DNA from: Aspidapion aeneum
Taxonomy: Eukaryota; Arthropoda; Insecta; Coleoptera; Brentidae
DNA: 64,000 nt
Assembly (NCBI GenBank): GCA_963576565.1
Contig: OY755047.1
Coordinates: 23,691,171-23,755,170 of the forward strand
Reading direction: 5' to 3'
A model generated the notes under the pieces. That model made no database searches. It saw only the letters and a program-made list of their open reading frames with translations, and was not told where the DNA came from. The translations under genes were made by a program, and so were the position numbers. Numbering within the stretch: the stretch's first letter is position 1; each line of letters begins with the position of its first letter. This document shows positions 44,055 to 55,015 of the stretch, piece after piece.

Positions 44055-45098
44055 ATCGCGATTGTGACGGAAAAGGAGATTCCTTTATCGACATACAGTG
44101 TAACCATACCGCCAAGGGATGCATGGAAGGAGGACGGAGTTGAATTTCTTAGCGACGCCACGGTCTGCTATACAGACGGATCAAGCCTGACAGACAGGAA
44201 TTCGACCGGTGCAGGAGTGTACGTGGAAAGCAAGGGCATTGGAAAAAGCTACTCGCTGGGATCCGATGCAACAGTCTTCCAGGTAGAGGTTTACGCTATA
44301 CTGGCGGTAACATGGGAGGAAGAAATTAGGAACAAAACAGGAAAACGCCTCTGCATCTGTTCAAACAGTCAAGCTACGCTGGAAGCACTGTGCAAACTAA
44401 CCACTTCAGGAGTTGGCCGGCGTAAGAGAGGTGGAGCTCGTATGGATCCCAGGCCACATGGGATTCCCAGGACGTTTCCTGGGAAAGCGGACGGACTCGC
44501 CAGGGGAGGATCGCGGCAGAAATGCGTCGGGCCAGAGCCTTTCCTCTCACAAGAGGGCAAATGAAGTCGGCCCTAACAGAGTGGACCCAGAAAGAGATAC
44601 AAAGGGAAAGGACCAACACAGGAAACGCCAGACAGGCAAAGGAGTATTTGACAGGATACAGCAAGTCCCGAAGGGACTGGCTGCTCCGTAGAACACGAAG
44701 AGAGGTGGGAGCCATAGTGGGTGTCCTAACTGGACACTGCGTCCTACAGGAACACCTGGCAAAGATAAGAGTAAAAAAGGACGCGACGTGCGAGCGATGT
44801 TGGGCCGATGACGAGACCTCGACGCATTTCCTCTCATCATGTGAAGCATACAAGGAGGTATTCGAAGAGGAAGCCTTTGAGACGGAGGACCTTCCGAATC
44901 TGAGGTGGCCCGATATTCTGGCCTTTGCACAGAAGGCGGGCAGATTCCTTAGCGAAGGAAGGACGCAGTAGGGGGGATGCCCGGGGGTTTGCCGAAAAGG
45001 CGCTACCCCACACTAGAGTCCCTGTATGTTGACATATTTGGATATATTTCCAAATATGTCAACATACAGGGACTCTACCCCACACTACTACTACTACT
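44055..45098 (+). pseudogene. 5'-truncated I-group LINE with RNase H, 10-bp target duplication
   Basis: The insertion is bounded by exact ACGTAGAAAG at 44045-44054 and 45099-45108. The ORF lies in three frames. CYTDGSSLTDRNSTGAGVYV and FQVEVYAILAVTWEEE form the RNase H start, with catalytic Asp and Glu. CSNSQATLEAL has Asn where the third catalytic Asp is expected. Then come VELVWIPGHMG and ADGLARGGSRQKCVGPEPF. After a last shift a clean frame runs to the stop at 44971, with TGHCVLQEHLAKIRV and CERCWADDETSTHFLSSC (C-x2-C-x8-H-x4-C knuckle). Frame changes lie near 44408, 44465 and 44545. The 3' end is a (CTA)n tail. Confidence 0.85.
45004..45087. repeat. Perfect 60-bp palindrome between 12-bp direct repeats
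   Basis: TACCCCACACTA at 45004-45015 is repeated exactly at 45076-45087. Between them, 45016-45042 (27 bases, beginning GAGTCCCTGTATGTTGACAT) is the exact inverse of 45049-45075, around a TATATT loop. The first direct repeat seems to be LINE 3'-end sequence, so the palindrome plus one repeat look inserted into the LINE tail. Confidence 0.9.
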
Positions 45099-45539
45099 AC
45101 GTAGAAAGGGCAGTTACATTTTATATACGCGCCGTTCCAACCAGAAATTACGTTACTCAATGCGTCTACTCTGGAACAGTTAGGTAGAAACCGTTTATGG
45201 GGGTAATTTCGTGCGACTGATATCTACCAAACTCAGTTTAAAGTGATTTATGGACACCAAACAAGCGCGGTTTTTGACAAATGACCTTCGTGCTTGTTGT
45301 GTCTCCTAGCTTTTAGGGGCCACACCATTTTCTACCCGCTTATCCACGAAAACTTCTTACGTATTCCATAAACTCGAAATCACAAACAAAAACGTTATAA
45401 GGGCGGGGTCCTTTGAGCTCCTGTTACTAAAATTTAGCATCTTGGGAGAAAATAAGAGAAAATAATTATCTTTCCAAAACGCGGCTATATAACAAACGCC
45501 TTGCTTCAGCTGGCAAAACAAAGAGAAATTAAGGATTAT

Positions 45540-46186
45540 AATTTTTAACTAAATGGTAGTAAAGGGATGTCAAAACGCACGAGCAATTTTCTTCCACTTT
45601 CGTGACGTCATAGTCATCAACCGACCACCGCAGTCGTATTATTTTTCTCGTTCTAGACCATAGGCAAATTCTCATGTTATGTTTCGAAACAATGTGGTTC
45701 AATAAATACGTCATAAATTGGTGACGTTTCATATCTATATTTTGGAATTTATGGGCGTTATACGATGAAATACCGTTCACAGAGGTGTAAATTGTGAATT
45801 TATTGTCAATAATTTAGTAAAAACTAAATAAAATTAGGAAATATATGATTTTTTATTATCGATTTTTTAGCTAAATGTCAAAAAATTACATAACATGTGT
45901 CATTTTAGCAATAGTTTCAAAACGAGCTTTTATCTCGTTTCAAAACATGACATTAAATGACACATAGTATGTCAGTGCGCGTATATGACAATGTTAAAAT
46001 TTGGTTTTTATAATTGAGATATCGTTTCTTAATTTTATTTAGTTTTTACTAAAATATTGACAATAAATTCACAATTTACACCTCTGTGAACGGTATTTCA
46101 TCGTATAACGCCCATAAATTCCAAAATATAGATATGAAACGTCACCAATTTATGACGTATTTATTGAACCAAACTGTTTCAAAACA
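45540..46186. mobile_element. Palindromic element with near-identical arms
   Basis: The segment 45683-45840 (GGTTCAATAAATACGTCATA and onward) is mirrored at 46185-46030 with only a handful of differences. The centre (45841-46029) contains ACATGTGTCATTTTA and its inverse AATGACACATAGTATG. The left arm appears to continue to about 45540 (with TTTCGTGACGTCATAG) while the right arm is cut at 46187 by a mariner end. Non-coding. Confidence 0.75.
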
Positions 46187-46310
46187 TACGAGGTCTGGCT
46201 ATTAAATAACGAGACTGCGCGCCTAGATGGCGCCGTAGACGGGTGGGGTAAAAACACGGATATTAGAACAATAACGGATTGGATTTGACCAAAGTAAAGC
46301 CGGCAAATCC
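46187..46310 (+). mobile_element. mariner left terminus, solo
   Basis: TA followed by CGAGGTCTGGCTATTAAATA and ACGAGACTG has the look of an irritans-type mariner inverted repeat with its TA target. It cuts the right arm of the preceding palindrome. No transposase or right end follows. Confidence 0.55.
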
Positions 46311-46315
46311 AAAAT

Positions 46316-46513
46316 GGCCGCGACCAAACCTAAAAAACCCAAGAAACGAAAGACGAAATGTCAAATGCTTGTCAACCGCTGTTTTATCGTGCTGTTTTTG
46401 TTTATAAAAAAAAAAATTTTTTTAACAGTTTTTGCGAGTTTTCCTAATCGAATTTGGATAAATTGGAGAAATATCAGTTCAGTATTGTACTTATCGAGTT
46501 ATATTAAAAGCCT
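46316..46513 (+). CDS. Possible first exon, basic peptide (unidentified)
   Basis: ATGGCCGCGACC at 46316 sits in a CCAAAATGG context within a CpG-richer patch and opens a frame starting AATKPKKPKKRKTK. The frame remains open to a good donor GTAAGTATT at 46514. Past about residue 22 it becomes hydrophobic with runs of K and F, which is not typical coding, so only the start may be real. It does not splice in frame to 47106-47190. No family is recognised. Confidence 0.25.
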
Positions 46514-47105
46514 GTAAGTATTGTTTTAAAGATGGACAGGTAGCTTTATTGGTGTTTATCCTGGAACTTGGTTCAATGTTGGAAGGTCATACATAGAGCA
46601 TTTTATTAGTTTATGCTGCCAACAAGTTTTACTTTTTCGTAGATGACTGCAGATAGCTTGATGATCTTGCAGAATGATCTGTTTGGTACCAAGCTTAAGG
46701 CATTCAACTATATCTACCATGATGACAATGATACCATATACGTAGGAATATTATGTATATGAATGATACCTACAAGCTGGAGTGGCATGTATTAAAGTAA
46801 CATTGGTAGTCCTTTCTGTCATACAATTAGTAGGTAGGTAGGTAATGAGTAAAAGGAAGATTTTTATATAAAAATAATATATATATATATATATAGAAAT
46901 AATAATAATAAGTGAAATTTATATCATATATACCTACCTAAAATTGGCAAAATTTGCCTTAGTTTTGAATCATGTTGACCAATTTGTAGATACATTTTAA
47001 TAGTTACATTTACATTAAATTAGAAATATTAACACTTTTAAAATCTTTTACATCAACTTGTTTTTAAATATATAATACCCAGGATTATTTTCATTGAATT
47101 TTTAG
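46514..47105. other. AT-rich, intron-like
   Basis: Contains an (AT)n run near 46877-46895. No gene is recognised. Confidence 0.35.
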
Positions 47106-47190
47106 CATGGTTTAAAGGTTTACCAAACAAAATAAGGAAGAAAGATAACAAACAGAAGAAAGGTTGGTGTATGTTTATGTTGCTATTTAG
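47106..47190 (+). CDS. Possible internal exon (unidentified)
   Basis: ATTGAATTTTTAG precedes and GTAAGTTTTT follows an 85-base segment that is open in one phase (start after two bases). It reads WFKGLPNKIRKKDN and QKKGWCMFMLLFR, ending two bases into a codon. The basic stretch followed by an aromatic GWCMFMLLFR faintly recalls the start of HMG-box proteins such as Maelstrom, but the match is too short to name. Confidence 0.25.
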
Positions 47191-47785
47191 GTAAGTTTTT
47201 TACAACTTTAAAATCTCTTACTTAATCTAAAATTATAATTGGGCACTATGTATAAATAAATCTTTATTAGCTATTATCTGCCTCCTAATGCATTTTCAAG
47301 TGAAAACCCACACACCCCTCTTTGAGTGTTACATAATTTAAGAGTGGTCCCTTAGTCAAAGCTCTCACTATTATTTACATAACCACCCTAAGGTCCCTAC
47401 AGACAGACATGGGTGAATTAAGACATGAATGTGCATGCATGAAGACATAATCAAAAATGTGAAACAATGTTACATTTCTAAATATGCACGAAGTGGAATG
47501 TGCTGATAAATTTTGAAATGTCATTTTATTTCTGTGTTTAGGGTCTGTTCTTAAATTATGTAAAGCCCTAGAGGGGGGGGGGTTGGCCTTGCATTACACT
47601 CAATGTGTTTCTAATGTGTTTTTTCTTGAAAATGCATTACGAGGGGAGCTCAAAAATCCTGAATTTATGTGTTACATAATTTCGTATGTACATTAATGTC
47701 TTAATTTATTTAAGTCCATCTAGGAGCCTCTAGAATCCTGGTGTAGAAAAACAAATTAAATAGCTGTTGAAATATTTAAAGATTT
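47191..47785. repeat. Inverted pair of a ~100-bp sequence
   Basis: The segment 47290-47345 (TAATGCATTTTCAAGTGAAA to GTTACATAATTTAAGAG) is mirrored at about 47530-47645 (CTTAAATTATGTAAAG to CTTGAAAATGCATTA). Non-coding; probably a short MITE present twice. Confidence 0.45.
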
Positions 47786-48635
47786 GTTTTTTTTTTAGTA
47801 TAATTTTAAGCTTTGCTAAACACCAAAAGCAATGCAGGCCTGCAAATGCTTAGGGACCTTATATTAGACAGAAAATGATAACTGTCACAATAGGTGACAA
47901 TTGAATATACCTATTGGTAGGTTAAAAAGAGGTCTGTCCAAATTATTCTGCAATTCTGTAAGACTTTACAAAATGAGTCTTGAAGTCAGATAATGACTTT
48001 GTGTCTTTAAGTACACCTTCTTATCCAAATTATTTTGTTAAAAAAGGGGTTATCCATAAATTACATAAACATAAATTGGGAGAGGAAGTGTATCATGGGT
48101 GTGTTAGATTTGATTGAACCACAGATTGAACTTAAGTTTCTGCTGGGAATAATATCCTAGCAAAGTGAGATTTGTGCAGTTGTCTCATTTTTACATATCC
48201 AGTTATGAATTTGTTAGCTTTCGATTGTTAAAACAATGATGCACTAGTGAAAAATTTACAAAAATTGTTTTTTTTAGCATAATTTTAAGCTTTGCCAAAT
48301 ACCATCAAAAGCCACACAGGCCAGCAAATACTTACACAGAAAATGAACAGAAGGTGACAATTAAAGAAGTTGGTAGGTTAAAAATAGGTAACTGTCCAAA
48401 TTATTTTGCAAAACTATAAATAAAATAAGTCAAAGACAAATAGTAACTTTTTGACTTTTACAATAATTGATTTGTTTTTTTTAGCATAATTTTTAAGCCT
48501 TGCAAAATACCTATCAAAACAAATGCAGGCCTGCAGCAAATACTTAGATACAGACCTTATGAGAAAATGATAACTGGACAAAATATGTGACAATTAAAGA
48601 TATAGGTAGGTTAAAAAGAGGTCATGTGTATTTTG
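47786..48635 (+). repeat. Three diverged copies of a ~200-bp intronic unit
   Basis: Each begins TTTTTTTTAG-ATAATTTTAAGC and goes on with AATGCAGGCC-GCAAAT, GTGACAATT and TAGGTTAAAAA-AGGT. Starts are near 47789, 48265 and 48473. The repeated acceptor-like TTTTTTAG is striking, but the following sequence has no open frame, so these are not exon duplicates. Confidence 0.55.
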
Positions 48636-48639
48636 TTGT

Positions 48640-49085
48640 GTTGTGTAACAAAAACAGAATTTTTACCTTTCTATCCTGCAAAGCACTGCTTAGGTCTGAT
48701 TTATAGTTTGACTTTTATTTTTGCCCTTGGTATGTATTCCCCTCCTTTTCAAAAAGAAAGACATCAATTTATGTTATGTAGTATTTCTTTCTGATTTAAA
48801 AAAATGGTTTTATAGTCTTGTAGGTAATAAGCTAGGAAGGTGCCAGACCTGTCACATATAGTTTTTTAGACAACAAATTTATCAATGCAATTTTTTTCGC
48901 TAGTGTTACATATTTTTAGGGGGTTCCTCTGAAATGTGTTTTGTGGTTTTAATGGGTAAGGTTAGGTTTAGGTTCTTTTTTTCCTCAATAGTGTTGCATG
49001 TATGCATATGGGGTAAAGCTGAGAAAAAAAATAGGTTTTAGAAACAATCTATTTCTAGTATTATTCGTTTTGACAAAATCCTTCC
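48640..49085. other. No recognisable feature
   Basis: Anonymous AT-rich DNA. Confidence 0.35.
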
Positions 49086-49086
49086 T

Positions 49087-49550
49087 ATCCTGCACAGCAA
49101 TGGCTAGAAAAGGTATTGTTTTAATTAAATGATTTTTTTTTTAATAACGCCGAAAATCTATTATGTTACTGTATTTCAACCAATCTTAGCAATCTCCTCG
49201 TGATGTCTATCAATGTGTGTATGTATGTCTGTATGATAGCTCCTAAAATGCTGAACCAATTTTCATGAACTTTTTAAATAAAATGGTGTACCATACTCTA
49301 GAGCTGTTTAGATTTCATTCAAAATCCCTTACCAAATGCTAATAACAATTTTTTGGCACAGTCAAATTTTTTTTCAACATGCATTTTAACAGAGTGTCAC
49401 ATAAATATGTGTTTTCATAATAATTTGTGTTATAACCAAAAACTTCGTAGGAGTTCACTTGGAGTGTGCTAATGGGCTAGGCATAGAACATTTCTAAAAA
49501 CTACTATACAGAATTATTCATTTTTAGGAAAATGTGCAAATTTTCTTCGG
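49087..49550 (+). repeat. Dispersed repeat R5, copy 2
   Basis: Starts CAGCAATGGCTAGAAAAGGT and continues with ATGATAGCTCCTAAAATGCT, ACCAATTTTCATGAACTTTT and CTAATAACAA. It corresponds to 15640-15235 (inverted) and 58975-59700. Confidence 0.65.
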
Positions 49551-49599
49551 TCAGTAGCTGGGATGTAAGATTCACCTATCAGTTTCATTTATTAAGGTT

Positions 49600-50330
49600 T
49601 TGGTAGTGATGAATGTGAAAAAAAAGCAAGAATTACAAAGATTAATAGTTTATATAAAAAAAAAAATAAACACATATTAATTTAGAACATATTATATTTT
49701 TTTAAAGAGGCCTTAAGCAAGCAATTTTGAAATTTTAACCATAAAAAAATACTGACGGCATAAAAGGCAATTAGATCATTTTTCTAAGGTACACTGAAAA
49801 AAAACTGTTTTCAAATCAACCATAAAAAATTGGTTACTTCCATAATATAATGATAAACAGATATTTTCTTAATATAGTGTAGTTTTACTTAATAAAATTC
49901 ATAACTAGACTAAAATAGTGCGCTTCCTAATTTAAAAAAAAAACTAGTTCTTTGCTTTTTAACTAAAATTGTATTATATATTGAACACCTTTTTCGTTGT
50001 TTCGCTAGCTAATGAAAATTTTAGTACCCAATCAAATTTCAATATATTACTGGATTTTATTTTCCCAGCAAATATCTTTACATATATCAGCTTTTGTTTG
50101 TCCATTTAGTTGTACTTCAACTATTAGGGTCACATAATTTTTTACTTTTTGGAGTTTGAAAGCTGTAGAAAAAACAAGAATAAAGGTGTAAAATTCGCTT
50201 TACTGATATGTCTCCAACTGGTGGGTGAATCATTTCTTTTGCTCTATTTCGTTTCTTTTATGTTTAAGAGATGTCGGTGATTGGGTGGTTAAATAAAATA
50301 CAAAATTAGAATGCCACATTATAATGAGTC
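49600..50330. other. No recognisable feature
   Basis: Very AT-rich. Near 50363 an ATGGCGGACACAAG opens only nine codons. Confidence 0.35.
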
Positions 50331-50465
50331 ACAATTTAGTACATTTTTAATCACTAGTGCAATGGCGGACACAAGGGAGAATGTTATCTAGGAGCAAGAG
50401 GGAGACCAACACGTTGGTACATTTGGCGATTTCAACTTTAAAAATATATAAACTGAAACATTTTT

Positions 50466-53400
50466 TTTTTGAAATACATATATTTTTCGCTTCTGCAATA
50501 AAAATTAAAATCGCGTATGTAGCCCTTTTGAAGAAATAAATTAATGTTCAGTTTGCCTTATTAATGTTCTTAGAGTATGTTCTGGTTAAAATATCAATTC
50601 AATACATACATTATACATATATTTAAAAAAAAGATAACCTAAAGTTTTAACAAATTTATATTAATTAAACATAACCTTTATTTTGAAGTTAATCTAATTA
50701 TAACAAAAATTCAAAACTAAAAGAAAAATATTTATAATTCTGGTGGTACTAAACAAAATATTCTTGTGACAATAAAATATAGATTACTAAAAAGCTATAT
50801 ATGTTGTGCCTTGTATGAATAAGCGCAGCGTATTAGTTTTTTCTTACAATGATCATATTTGTTCTTATTTGACTTAAACGTTTTCTTAAACATACCTAAT
50901 GAATGATGGATCTGCTCCGAGGCCTATTCGGAAAAAAATCGTAATTGTCTTTGATACTGCTCTATAAATTCTGGTACGTGATATACTAGAGCATGAATTT
51001 TTGGTGTAGGAGGAATTTAACCTTGTGAAACGCAGAAAAAAGAGCCACATATTTGTTTCCTGTAAGAAAATAATCATAATTATAGCTTGAACGGTTTTAT
51101 TTTGTCGAAATTTACCTTATCGTTTGAAGTTTTTATTTAAACAACTTTCAAGCGGTATGGTAAAAGACGAAAAAACGAAACAAGGAATATTTCTAATTAT
51201 TTTCTTACAGGAAACAAAAATGTGGCTGTTTTTTGCGTTTTACAAGGTGGTTAGCAGTTGTTTTGGACGAGTTTTAGATGCAAACTACAAAATATTCATT
51301 AAGCACTACAGTTCAATATAGAGCTGGACAAAGTCAAAATTCTTCCTACAGCGAAAATGCATGCTCTAGTATATCACGTACCAGAATTTATAGAGCAGTA
51401 TCAAACAGCAATAGGATTTTTTAGCAGATCCATCATTCATTCAATATGTTTGAAAAAAACATTTGAAAATTCGAGTTTGTTCATACAATACACAACATAT
51501 ATACTCCTTTTTAGTAACCTATATTTTATTTTTACAAGGATATTTTATTTAACAGCACCAGAATAGACATTTTTCTTTTAGTTTTGCATTTTTGTTATAA
51601 TTTGATTGATTTCAAAATAAAGGTTATGTTTAATTAATAATATTTTTTTAATTTTCATCTTATTTTGTATAATATACCGGGTGGGCCAAAAAAACTGGAC
51701 AATATTTTTTTCATTATCACTTTTGAACTATATAATCGATTTTTATGGGACAAACTGGACTTGGCAGATAATTAATCAGAGTTTTGACTGAATGTATTTT
51801 TTTGTCCATCATCTCAAAATCCAAGATGGTGGACGAAACTAAAATGTACCCTTCAAAGATGATCGTTTATTCTCGTGTTGCGAACATGTTTTATTAATTT
51901 TTTTAAATCACAAAAATATTTTTTTAACCATTGTTTTGAACATTATACGATTGCTTTGCCAACCATATCTGCACTTATTTTCCTATAAATTCATTACTAC
52001 TGAACCGATTTTGATGAAATAAAAAACATCCTGGTGAGAAATGATTGCTTTTTAAAGATCATGATCAAAGTTTATGGCCATCTTTAAATTTAAGATGGCG
52101 GTCGGAATCATATTTGATTCTTCTAAATGGCGTGTTTATTCTTAGTTTCCGAATATGTTTTAGTCTTTTTTTTAATTTATAGAAAGGCACTGCTTTTCCC
52201 CCACACAACGAGGTGCAAGTTAGTAAAATCTATTCTCAAAAAATCTATTTTTGTTTCAGCCATTGTTTTACAGATTATACGAATGCATTACCAATCCTGT
52301 CTGCATTTATTCGCTTATAAATTCGTTATTACTAAACCAATGTTAGTGAAGTAAAACAAATCATGTTGAGAATTTATTGCTCTTTAAAGATTGTAATCGA
52401 AATTTGCCGCCATCTTAAAATTTAAGATGTCGGACAGAATCATACTTGATTTATCAAAATGGCGTGCGTATTCTTATTTTCCGAAAATGTTTGTTTTTTT
52501 TTTTAAATTTATAGAAAAACATTACTTTTCTCCTGCATCAGGAGATAAAAATTAATTAAGTGCTTTTCTATAAATTAAAACATTTTTTGAAAATACGAAT
52601 AAACGTGCCTCTTTGAAGGGTCAAGTATGATTATTTCCGACCTCCTAACTTTGAAGGTGGCGGCAAATTTCGATTATAGGCTTTAAAGAGCAATCAATTC
52701 TCAGCATGAATTTTTTTATTTCACTAAAATCGGTTCAGTAATAATGAGTTTATAAAGAAATGAATGCAGACAAGATTGGCAATGCAATCGTATAGTATGT
52801 AAACCAATGGCCGAAACAAAAAAAGATTTTTTGAGAATCACCGAACCGATTTTACTAATTTATACCTTGTTGTGCGGGGGAAGGGAAAAATAGTGCTTTT
52901 CTATAAATTAAAAAAAAACTAAAATATTTTCATAAAATAAGACTTAACTCGCCATTTTGAAGAATCAATTATGATTTTGTCCACCATCTTAAATTTTAAG
53001 ATTTTGATGATGATCTTTAAAAAGCAATTAATTCTCACCAGGATATTTTTTATTTCATCAAAATCGGTTCAGTAGTAATGAATTTATAAGGAAATAAATG
53101 CAGACATGATTGGCAAGGCAATAGTATAATATTCAATTAAATCAAAAATATATATTTTTTAAAACCATCGAACCGATTTTGCTGACTCATACCTTGTTGT
53201 GCGTGGCAAGAATGCAGCTTTTTTAATGATTTTAAAAAATTAATAAAACATGTTCGCAACACAAGAATAAACGATCATCTTTGAAGGGTACATTTTATTT
53301 CGTCTGCCATCTCTGATTAATCCTCTGTCAGCTGCAGTTTGTCCCATTAAAATCAATGGTATATTTCAAGTTATAATGAAAAAAAAATTGTCCGGTTTTT

Positions 53401-53580
53401 TTTGGCCCACCCGGTTCATATTGGAGTGACATTTTTACCAGAAGATACTCTAAGAACATTAATAAGGCACATTGAGCATTAACTTATGTAAAAAAAGTAA
53501 TTTTATATTATTTCTTGAAAACGGCTATATGCGCGATTTCAATTTTCATTGCAAATAAAAGCTAAACATATCGTCGTTGA
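50466..53580. mobile_element. Foldback element, split by a second foldback
   Basis: The outer arms 50480-50600 and 53580-53440 mirror each other (CCTTATTAATGTTCTTAGAG against its inverse; AAAATCGCGTATGTAGCC against GGCTATATGCGCGATTT). Inner arms 50640-51090 and 51660-51300 also mirror (CTCTATAAATTCTGGTACGT against its inverse). The right arm is interrupted by the 51677-53414 element, which is therefore younger. No coding sequence. Confidence 0.7.
51677..53414. mobile_element. Foldback element with CCGGGTGGGCCAAAAAAACT ends
   Basis: Starts CCGGGTGGGCCAAAAAAACT and ends with the inverse GTTTTTTTTGGCCCACCCGG-like sequence. Arms of about 860 bases meet near 52550. Within each arm a block repeats that includes ACTGAACCGATTTTGATGAA, an AAAGATCATGATC stretch and AAATTTAAGATGGCGG. 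There are thus about four related blocks, two per orientation. A clear target duplication was not found. Confidence 0.75.
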
Positions 53581-53649
53581 TCTTACAAACTGACGTATCT
53601 CAAAAAAATTCAGCTTTGAGATGACCATAATACTACCTTATTTGTGTCG

Positions 53650-54155
53650 TTCCCTCATCTCACAAAGTGTTGTAACTCATAAAAATCCTTTAAATAGCAC
53701 CAAAATCATTAAATCCAATAACTTTTTAGTGATATAAATCCAATATAAACTTTCTGTAGAAATTAATGAGTTGGAAGCGTATTTGTGTGAAACTTTATGT
53801 AATCTATATGTAACCCTAACTTTTCTTACTACAATATTAAGCAATTGTCTTAATTTTTAATAGAATAAGCAAACATTTATTTCCTGTAAAATAGATTTGT
53901 CTACAGATATAAACTAAAATTGGTTACAGAATTATTATTCTTTTTATTTTGCCACAAAAAAAACAGTTTTAAAGTTTCCTAAAATGATCAACTGATCGAG
54001 CTGCCCAATAAACATTTTCAACCATTTTCATTATTTTTAGGAAGCTACAAATTTGTTTAACGATTGTTTACAATTACTAAATTTACTTTTAAAAATTAAA
54101 GTCTTGATCAATTCTAACCCCCTTAAGTCTACAAGAGTCTCGCTTATAAGTTACT
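53650..54155. other. No recognisable feature
   Basis: Anonymous AT-rich DNA. Confidence 0.35.
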
Positions 54156-54158
54156 ATA

Positions 54159-54325
54159 CAGGGTGTTTCCTAATTGAATGTGAAAAAATTTATTTTTGAA
54201 AACTTTACCACCCTGTATCTCAAAAGGTAAGACGTTTAGGACATATGTTTATATGAAGTTTTTTTCTTAAAATAGGCCCAAAAATCACCCACATAAATAT
54301 TGACATTCAATTAGGAAACACCCTG
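54159..54325. mobile_element. Short MITE with CAGGGTGTTTCCTAATTGAA ends
   Basis: 167 bp with inverted termini of about 25 bp (CAGGGTGTTTCCTAATTGAA and TTCAATTAGGAAACACCCTG). TA is on both sides (54157-54158, 54326-54327), so a Tc1/mariner-type target duplication is possible. Confidence 0.8.
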
Positions 54326-54329
54326 TATA

Positions 54330-55015
54330 TAATTCCATCCTCCCTTCTTAAGTGCTAAGCCCTCAGCCCTTGCCACCATTGCAAAAAAAAATCTTCAAAA
54401 GGTTGAAAACAATCTAGATTACTACCTTAATTTACTACATGGTATTCTTACATATAAACATACAAAAAAAATATATTATATTTTCTTTTTTACTTATTTA
54501 TCACAGATTTGATTTATTAATAATAATTTCAAACTCGATTTATTTAGGAATTATTTTTAGGTATAAAAATAAAAAACCTTTCTATCAGACATTGCGTTTT
54601 AAAATTTGATCTCCAGCAAAATATACTTTCCTACCACATTCACCAACATATAAAAATTTTTCTGCTGTTTATTTTTGAGTTTTGTTCAAGATTTTACATG
54701 CTGCTGTATGTTACAAGATTATTATTAAAAGACTGAAAAAAACTTAAAAAAAAAAGAAAAATAGTTAATTGCTAATTGTTTGGATGAAATTTGGAAACTT
54801 AATTAATGTTTATATATGTCTGTGACCCAAAAATATATATTTTTTTAAGAATAAGAGTTTTATGACTAAATTTTAATGAAATTTTTCTATGTAGGTAAAA
54901 ATAAGTAACAATCTCTAAATTGTATCCAAACTAATAGCAATTAACTATTTTTTACTATCAACTTATGCTTCATTGAAAAATAGTTTAATTTAATATTTTA
55001 CCCCTTCCATTTTCC
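54330..55015. other. No recognisable feature
   Basis: AT-rich DNA downstream of the coding-like segment on the minus strand. Confidence 0.35.

Larger units (their letters stand above)
43473..45300. repeat. Satellite-like array, about 500-bp units with inner subrepeats
   Basis: CATCGTTTAGTCTTAA-ACAA and GGCGCCTTTT-GACGCAAAT occur at 43473-43545 and 43979-44044, 506 bases apart. Each unit goes on with ACATTTTATATACGCGCC and subrepeats holding ATGGGGGTAATTTCGT (near 43664, 43802, 43937, 45198), spaced about 135 bases. The second unit is interrupted by the LINE at 44055-45098 and resumes at 45109. Confidence 0.7.

Noticed and set aside
44374..44930. Minus-strand frames of 127-159 codons
   Set aside because: Antisense to the I-group LINE, whose RNase H and zinc knuckle motifs fix the coding strand.
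47106..47190. Naming this exon as Maelstrom
   Set aside because: Only about ten residues are suggestive, and no following HMG-box exon could be found downstream.
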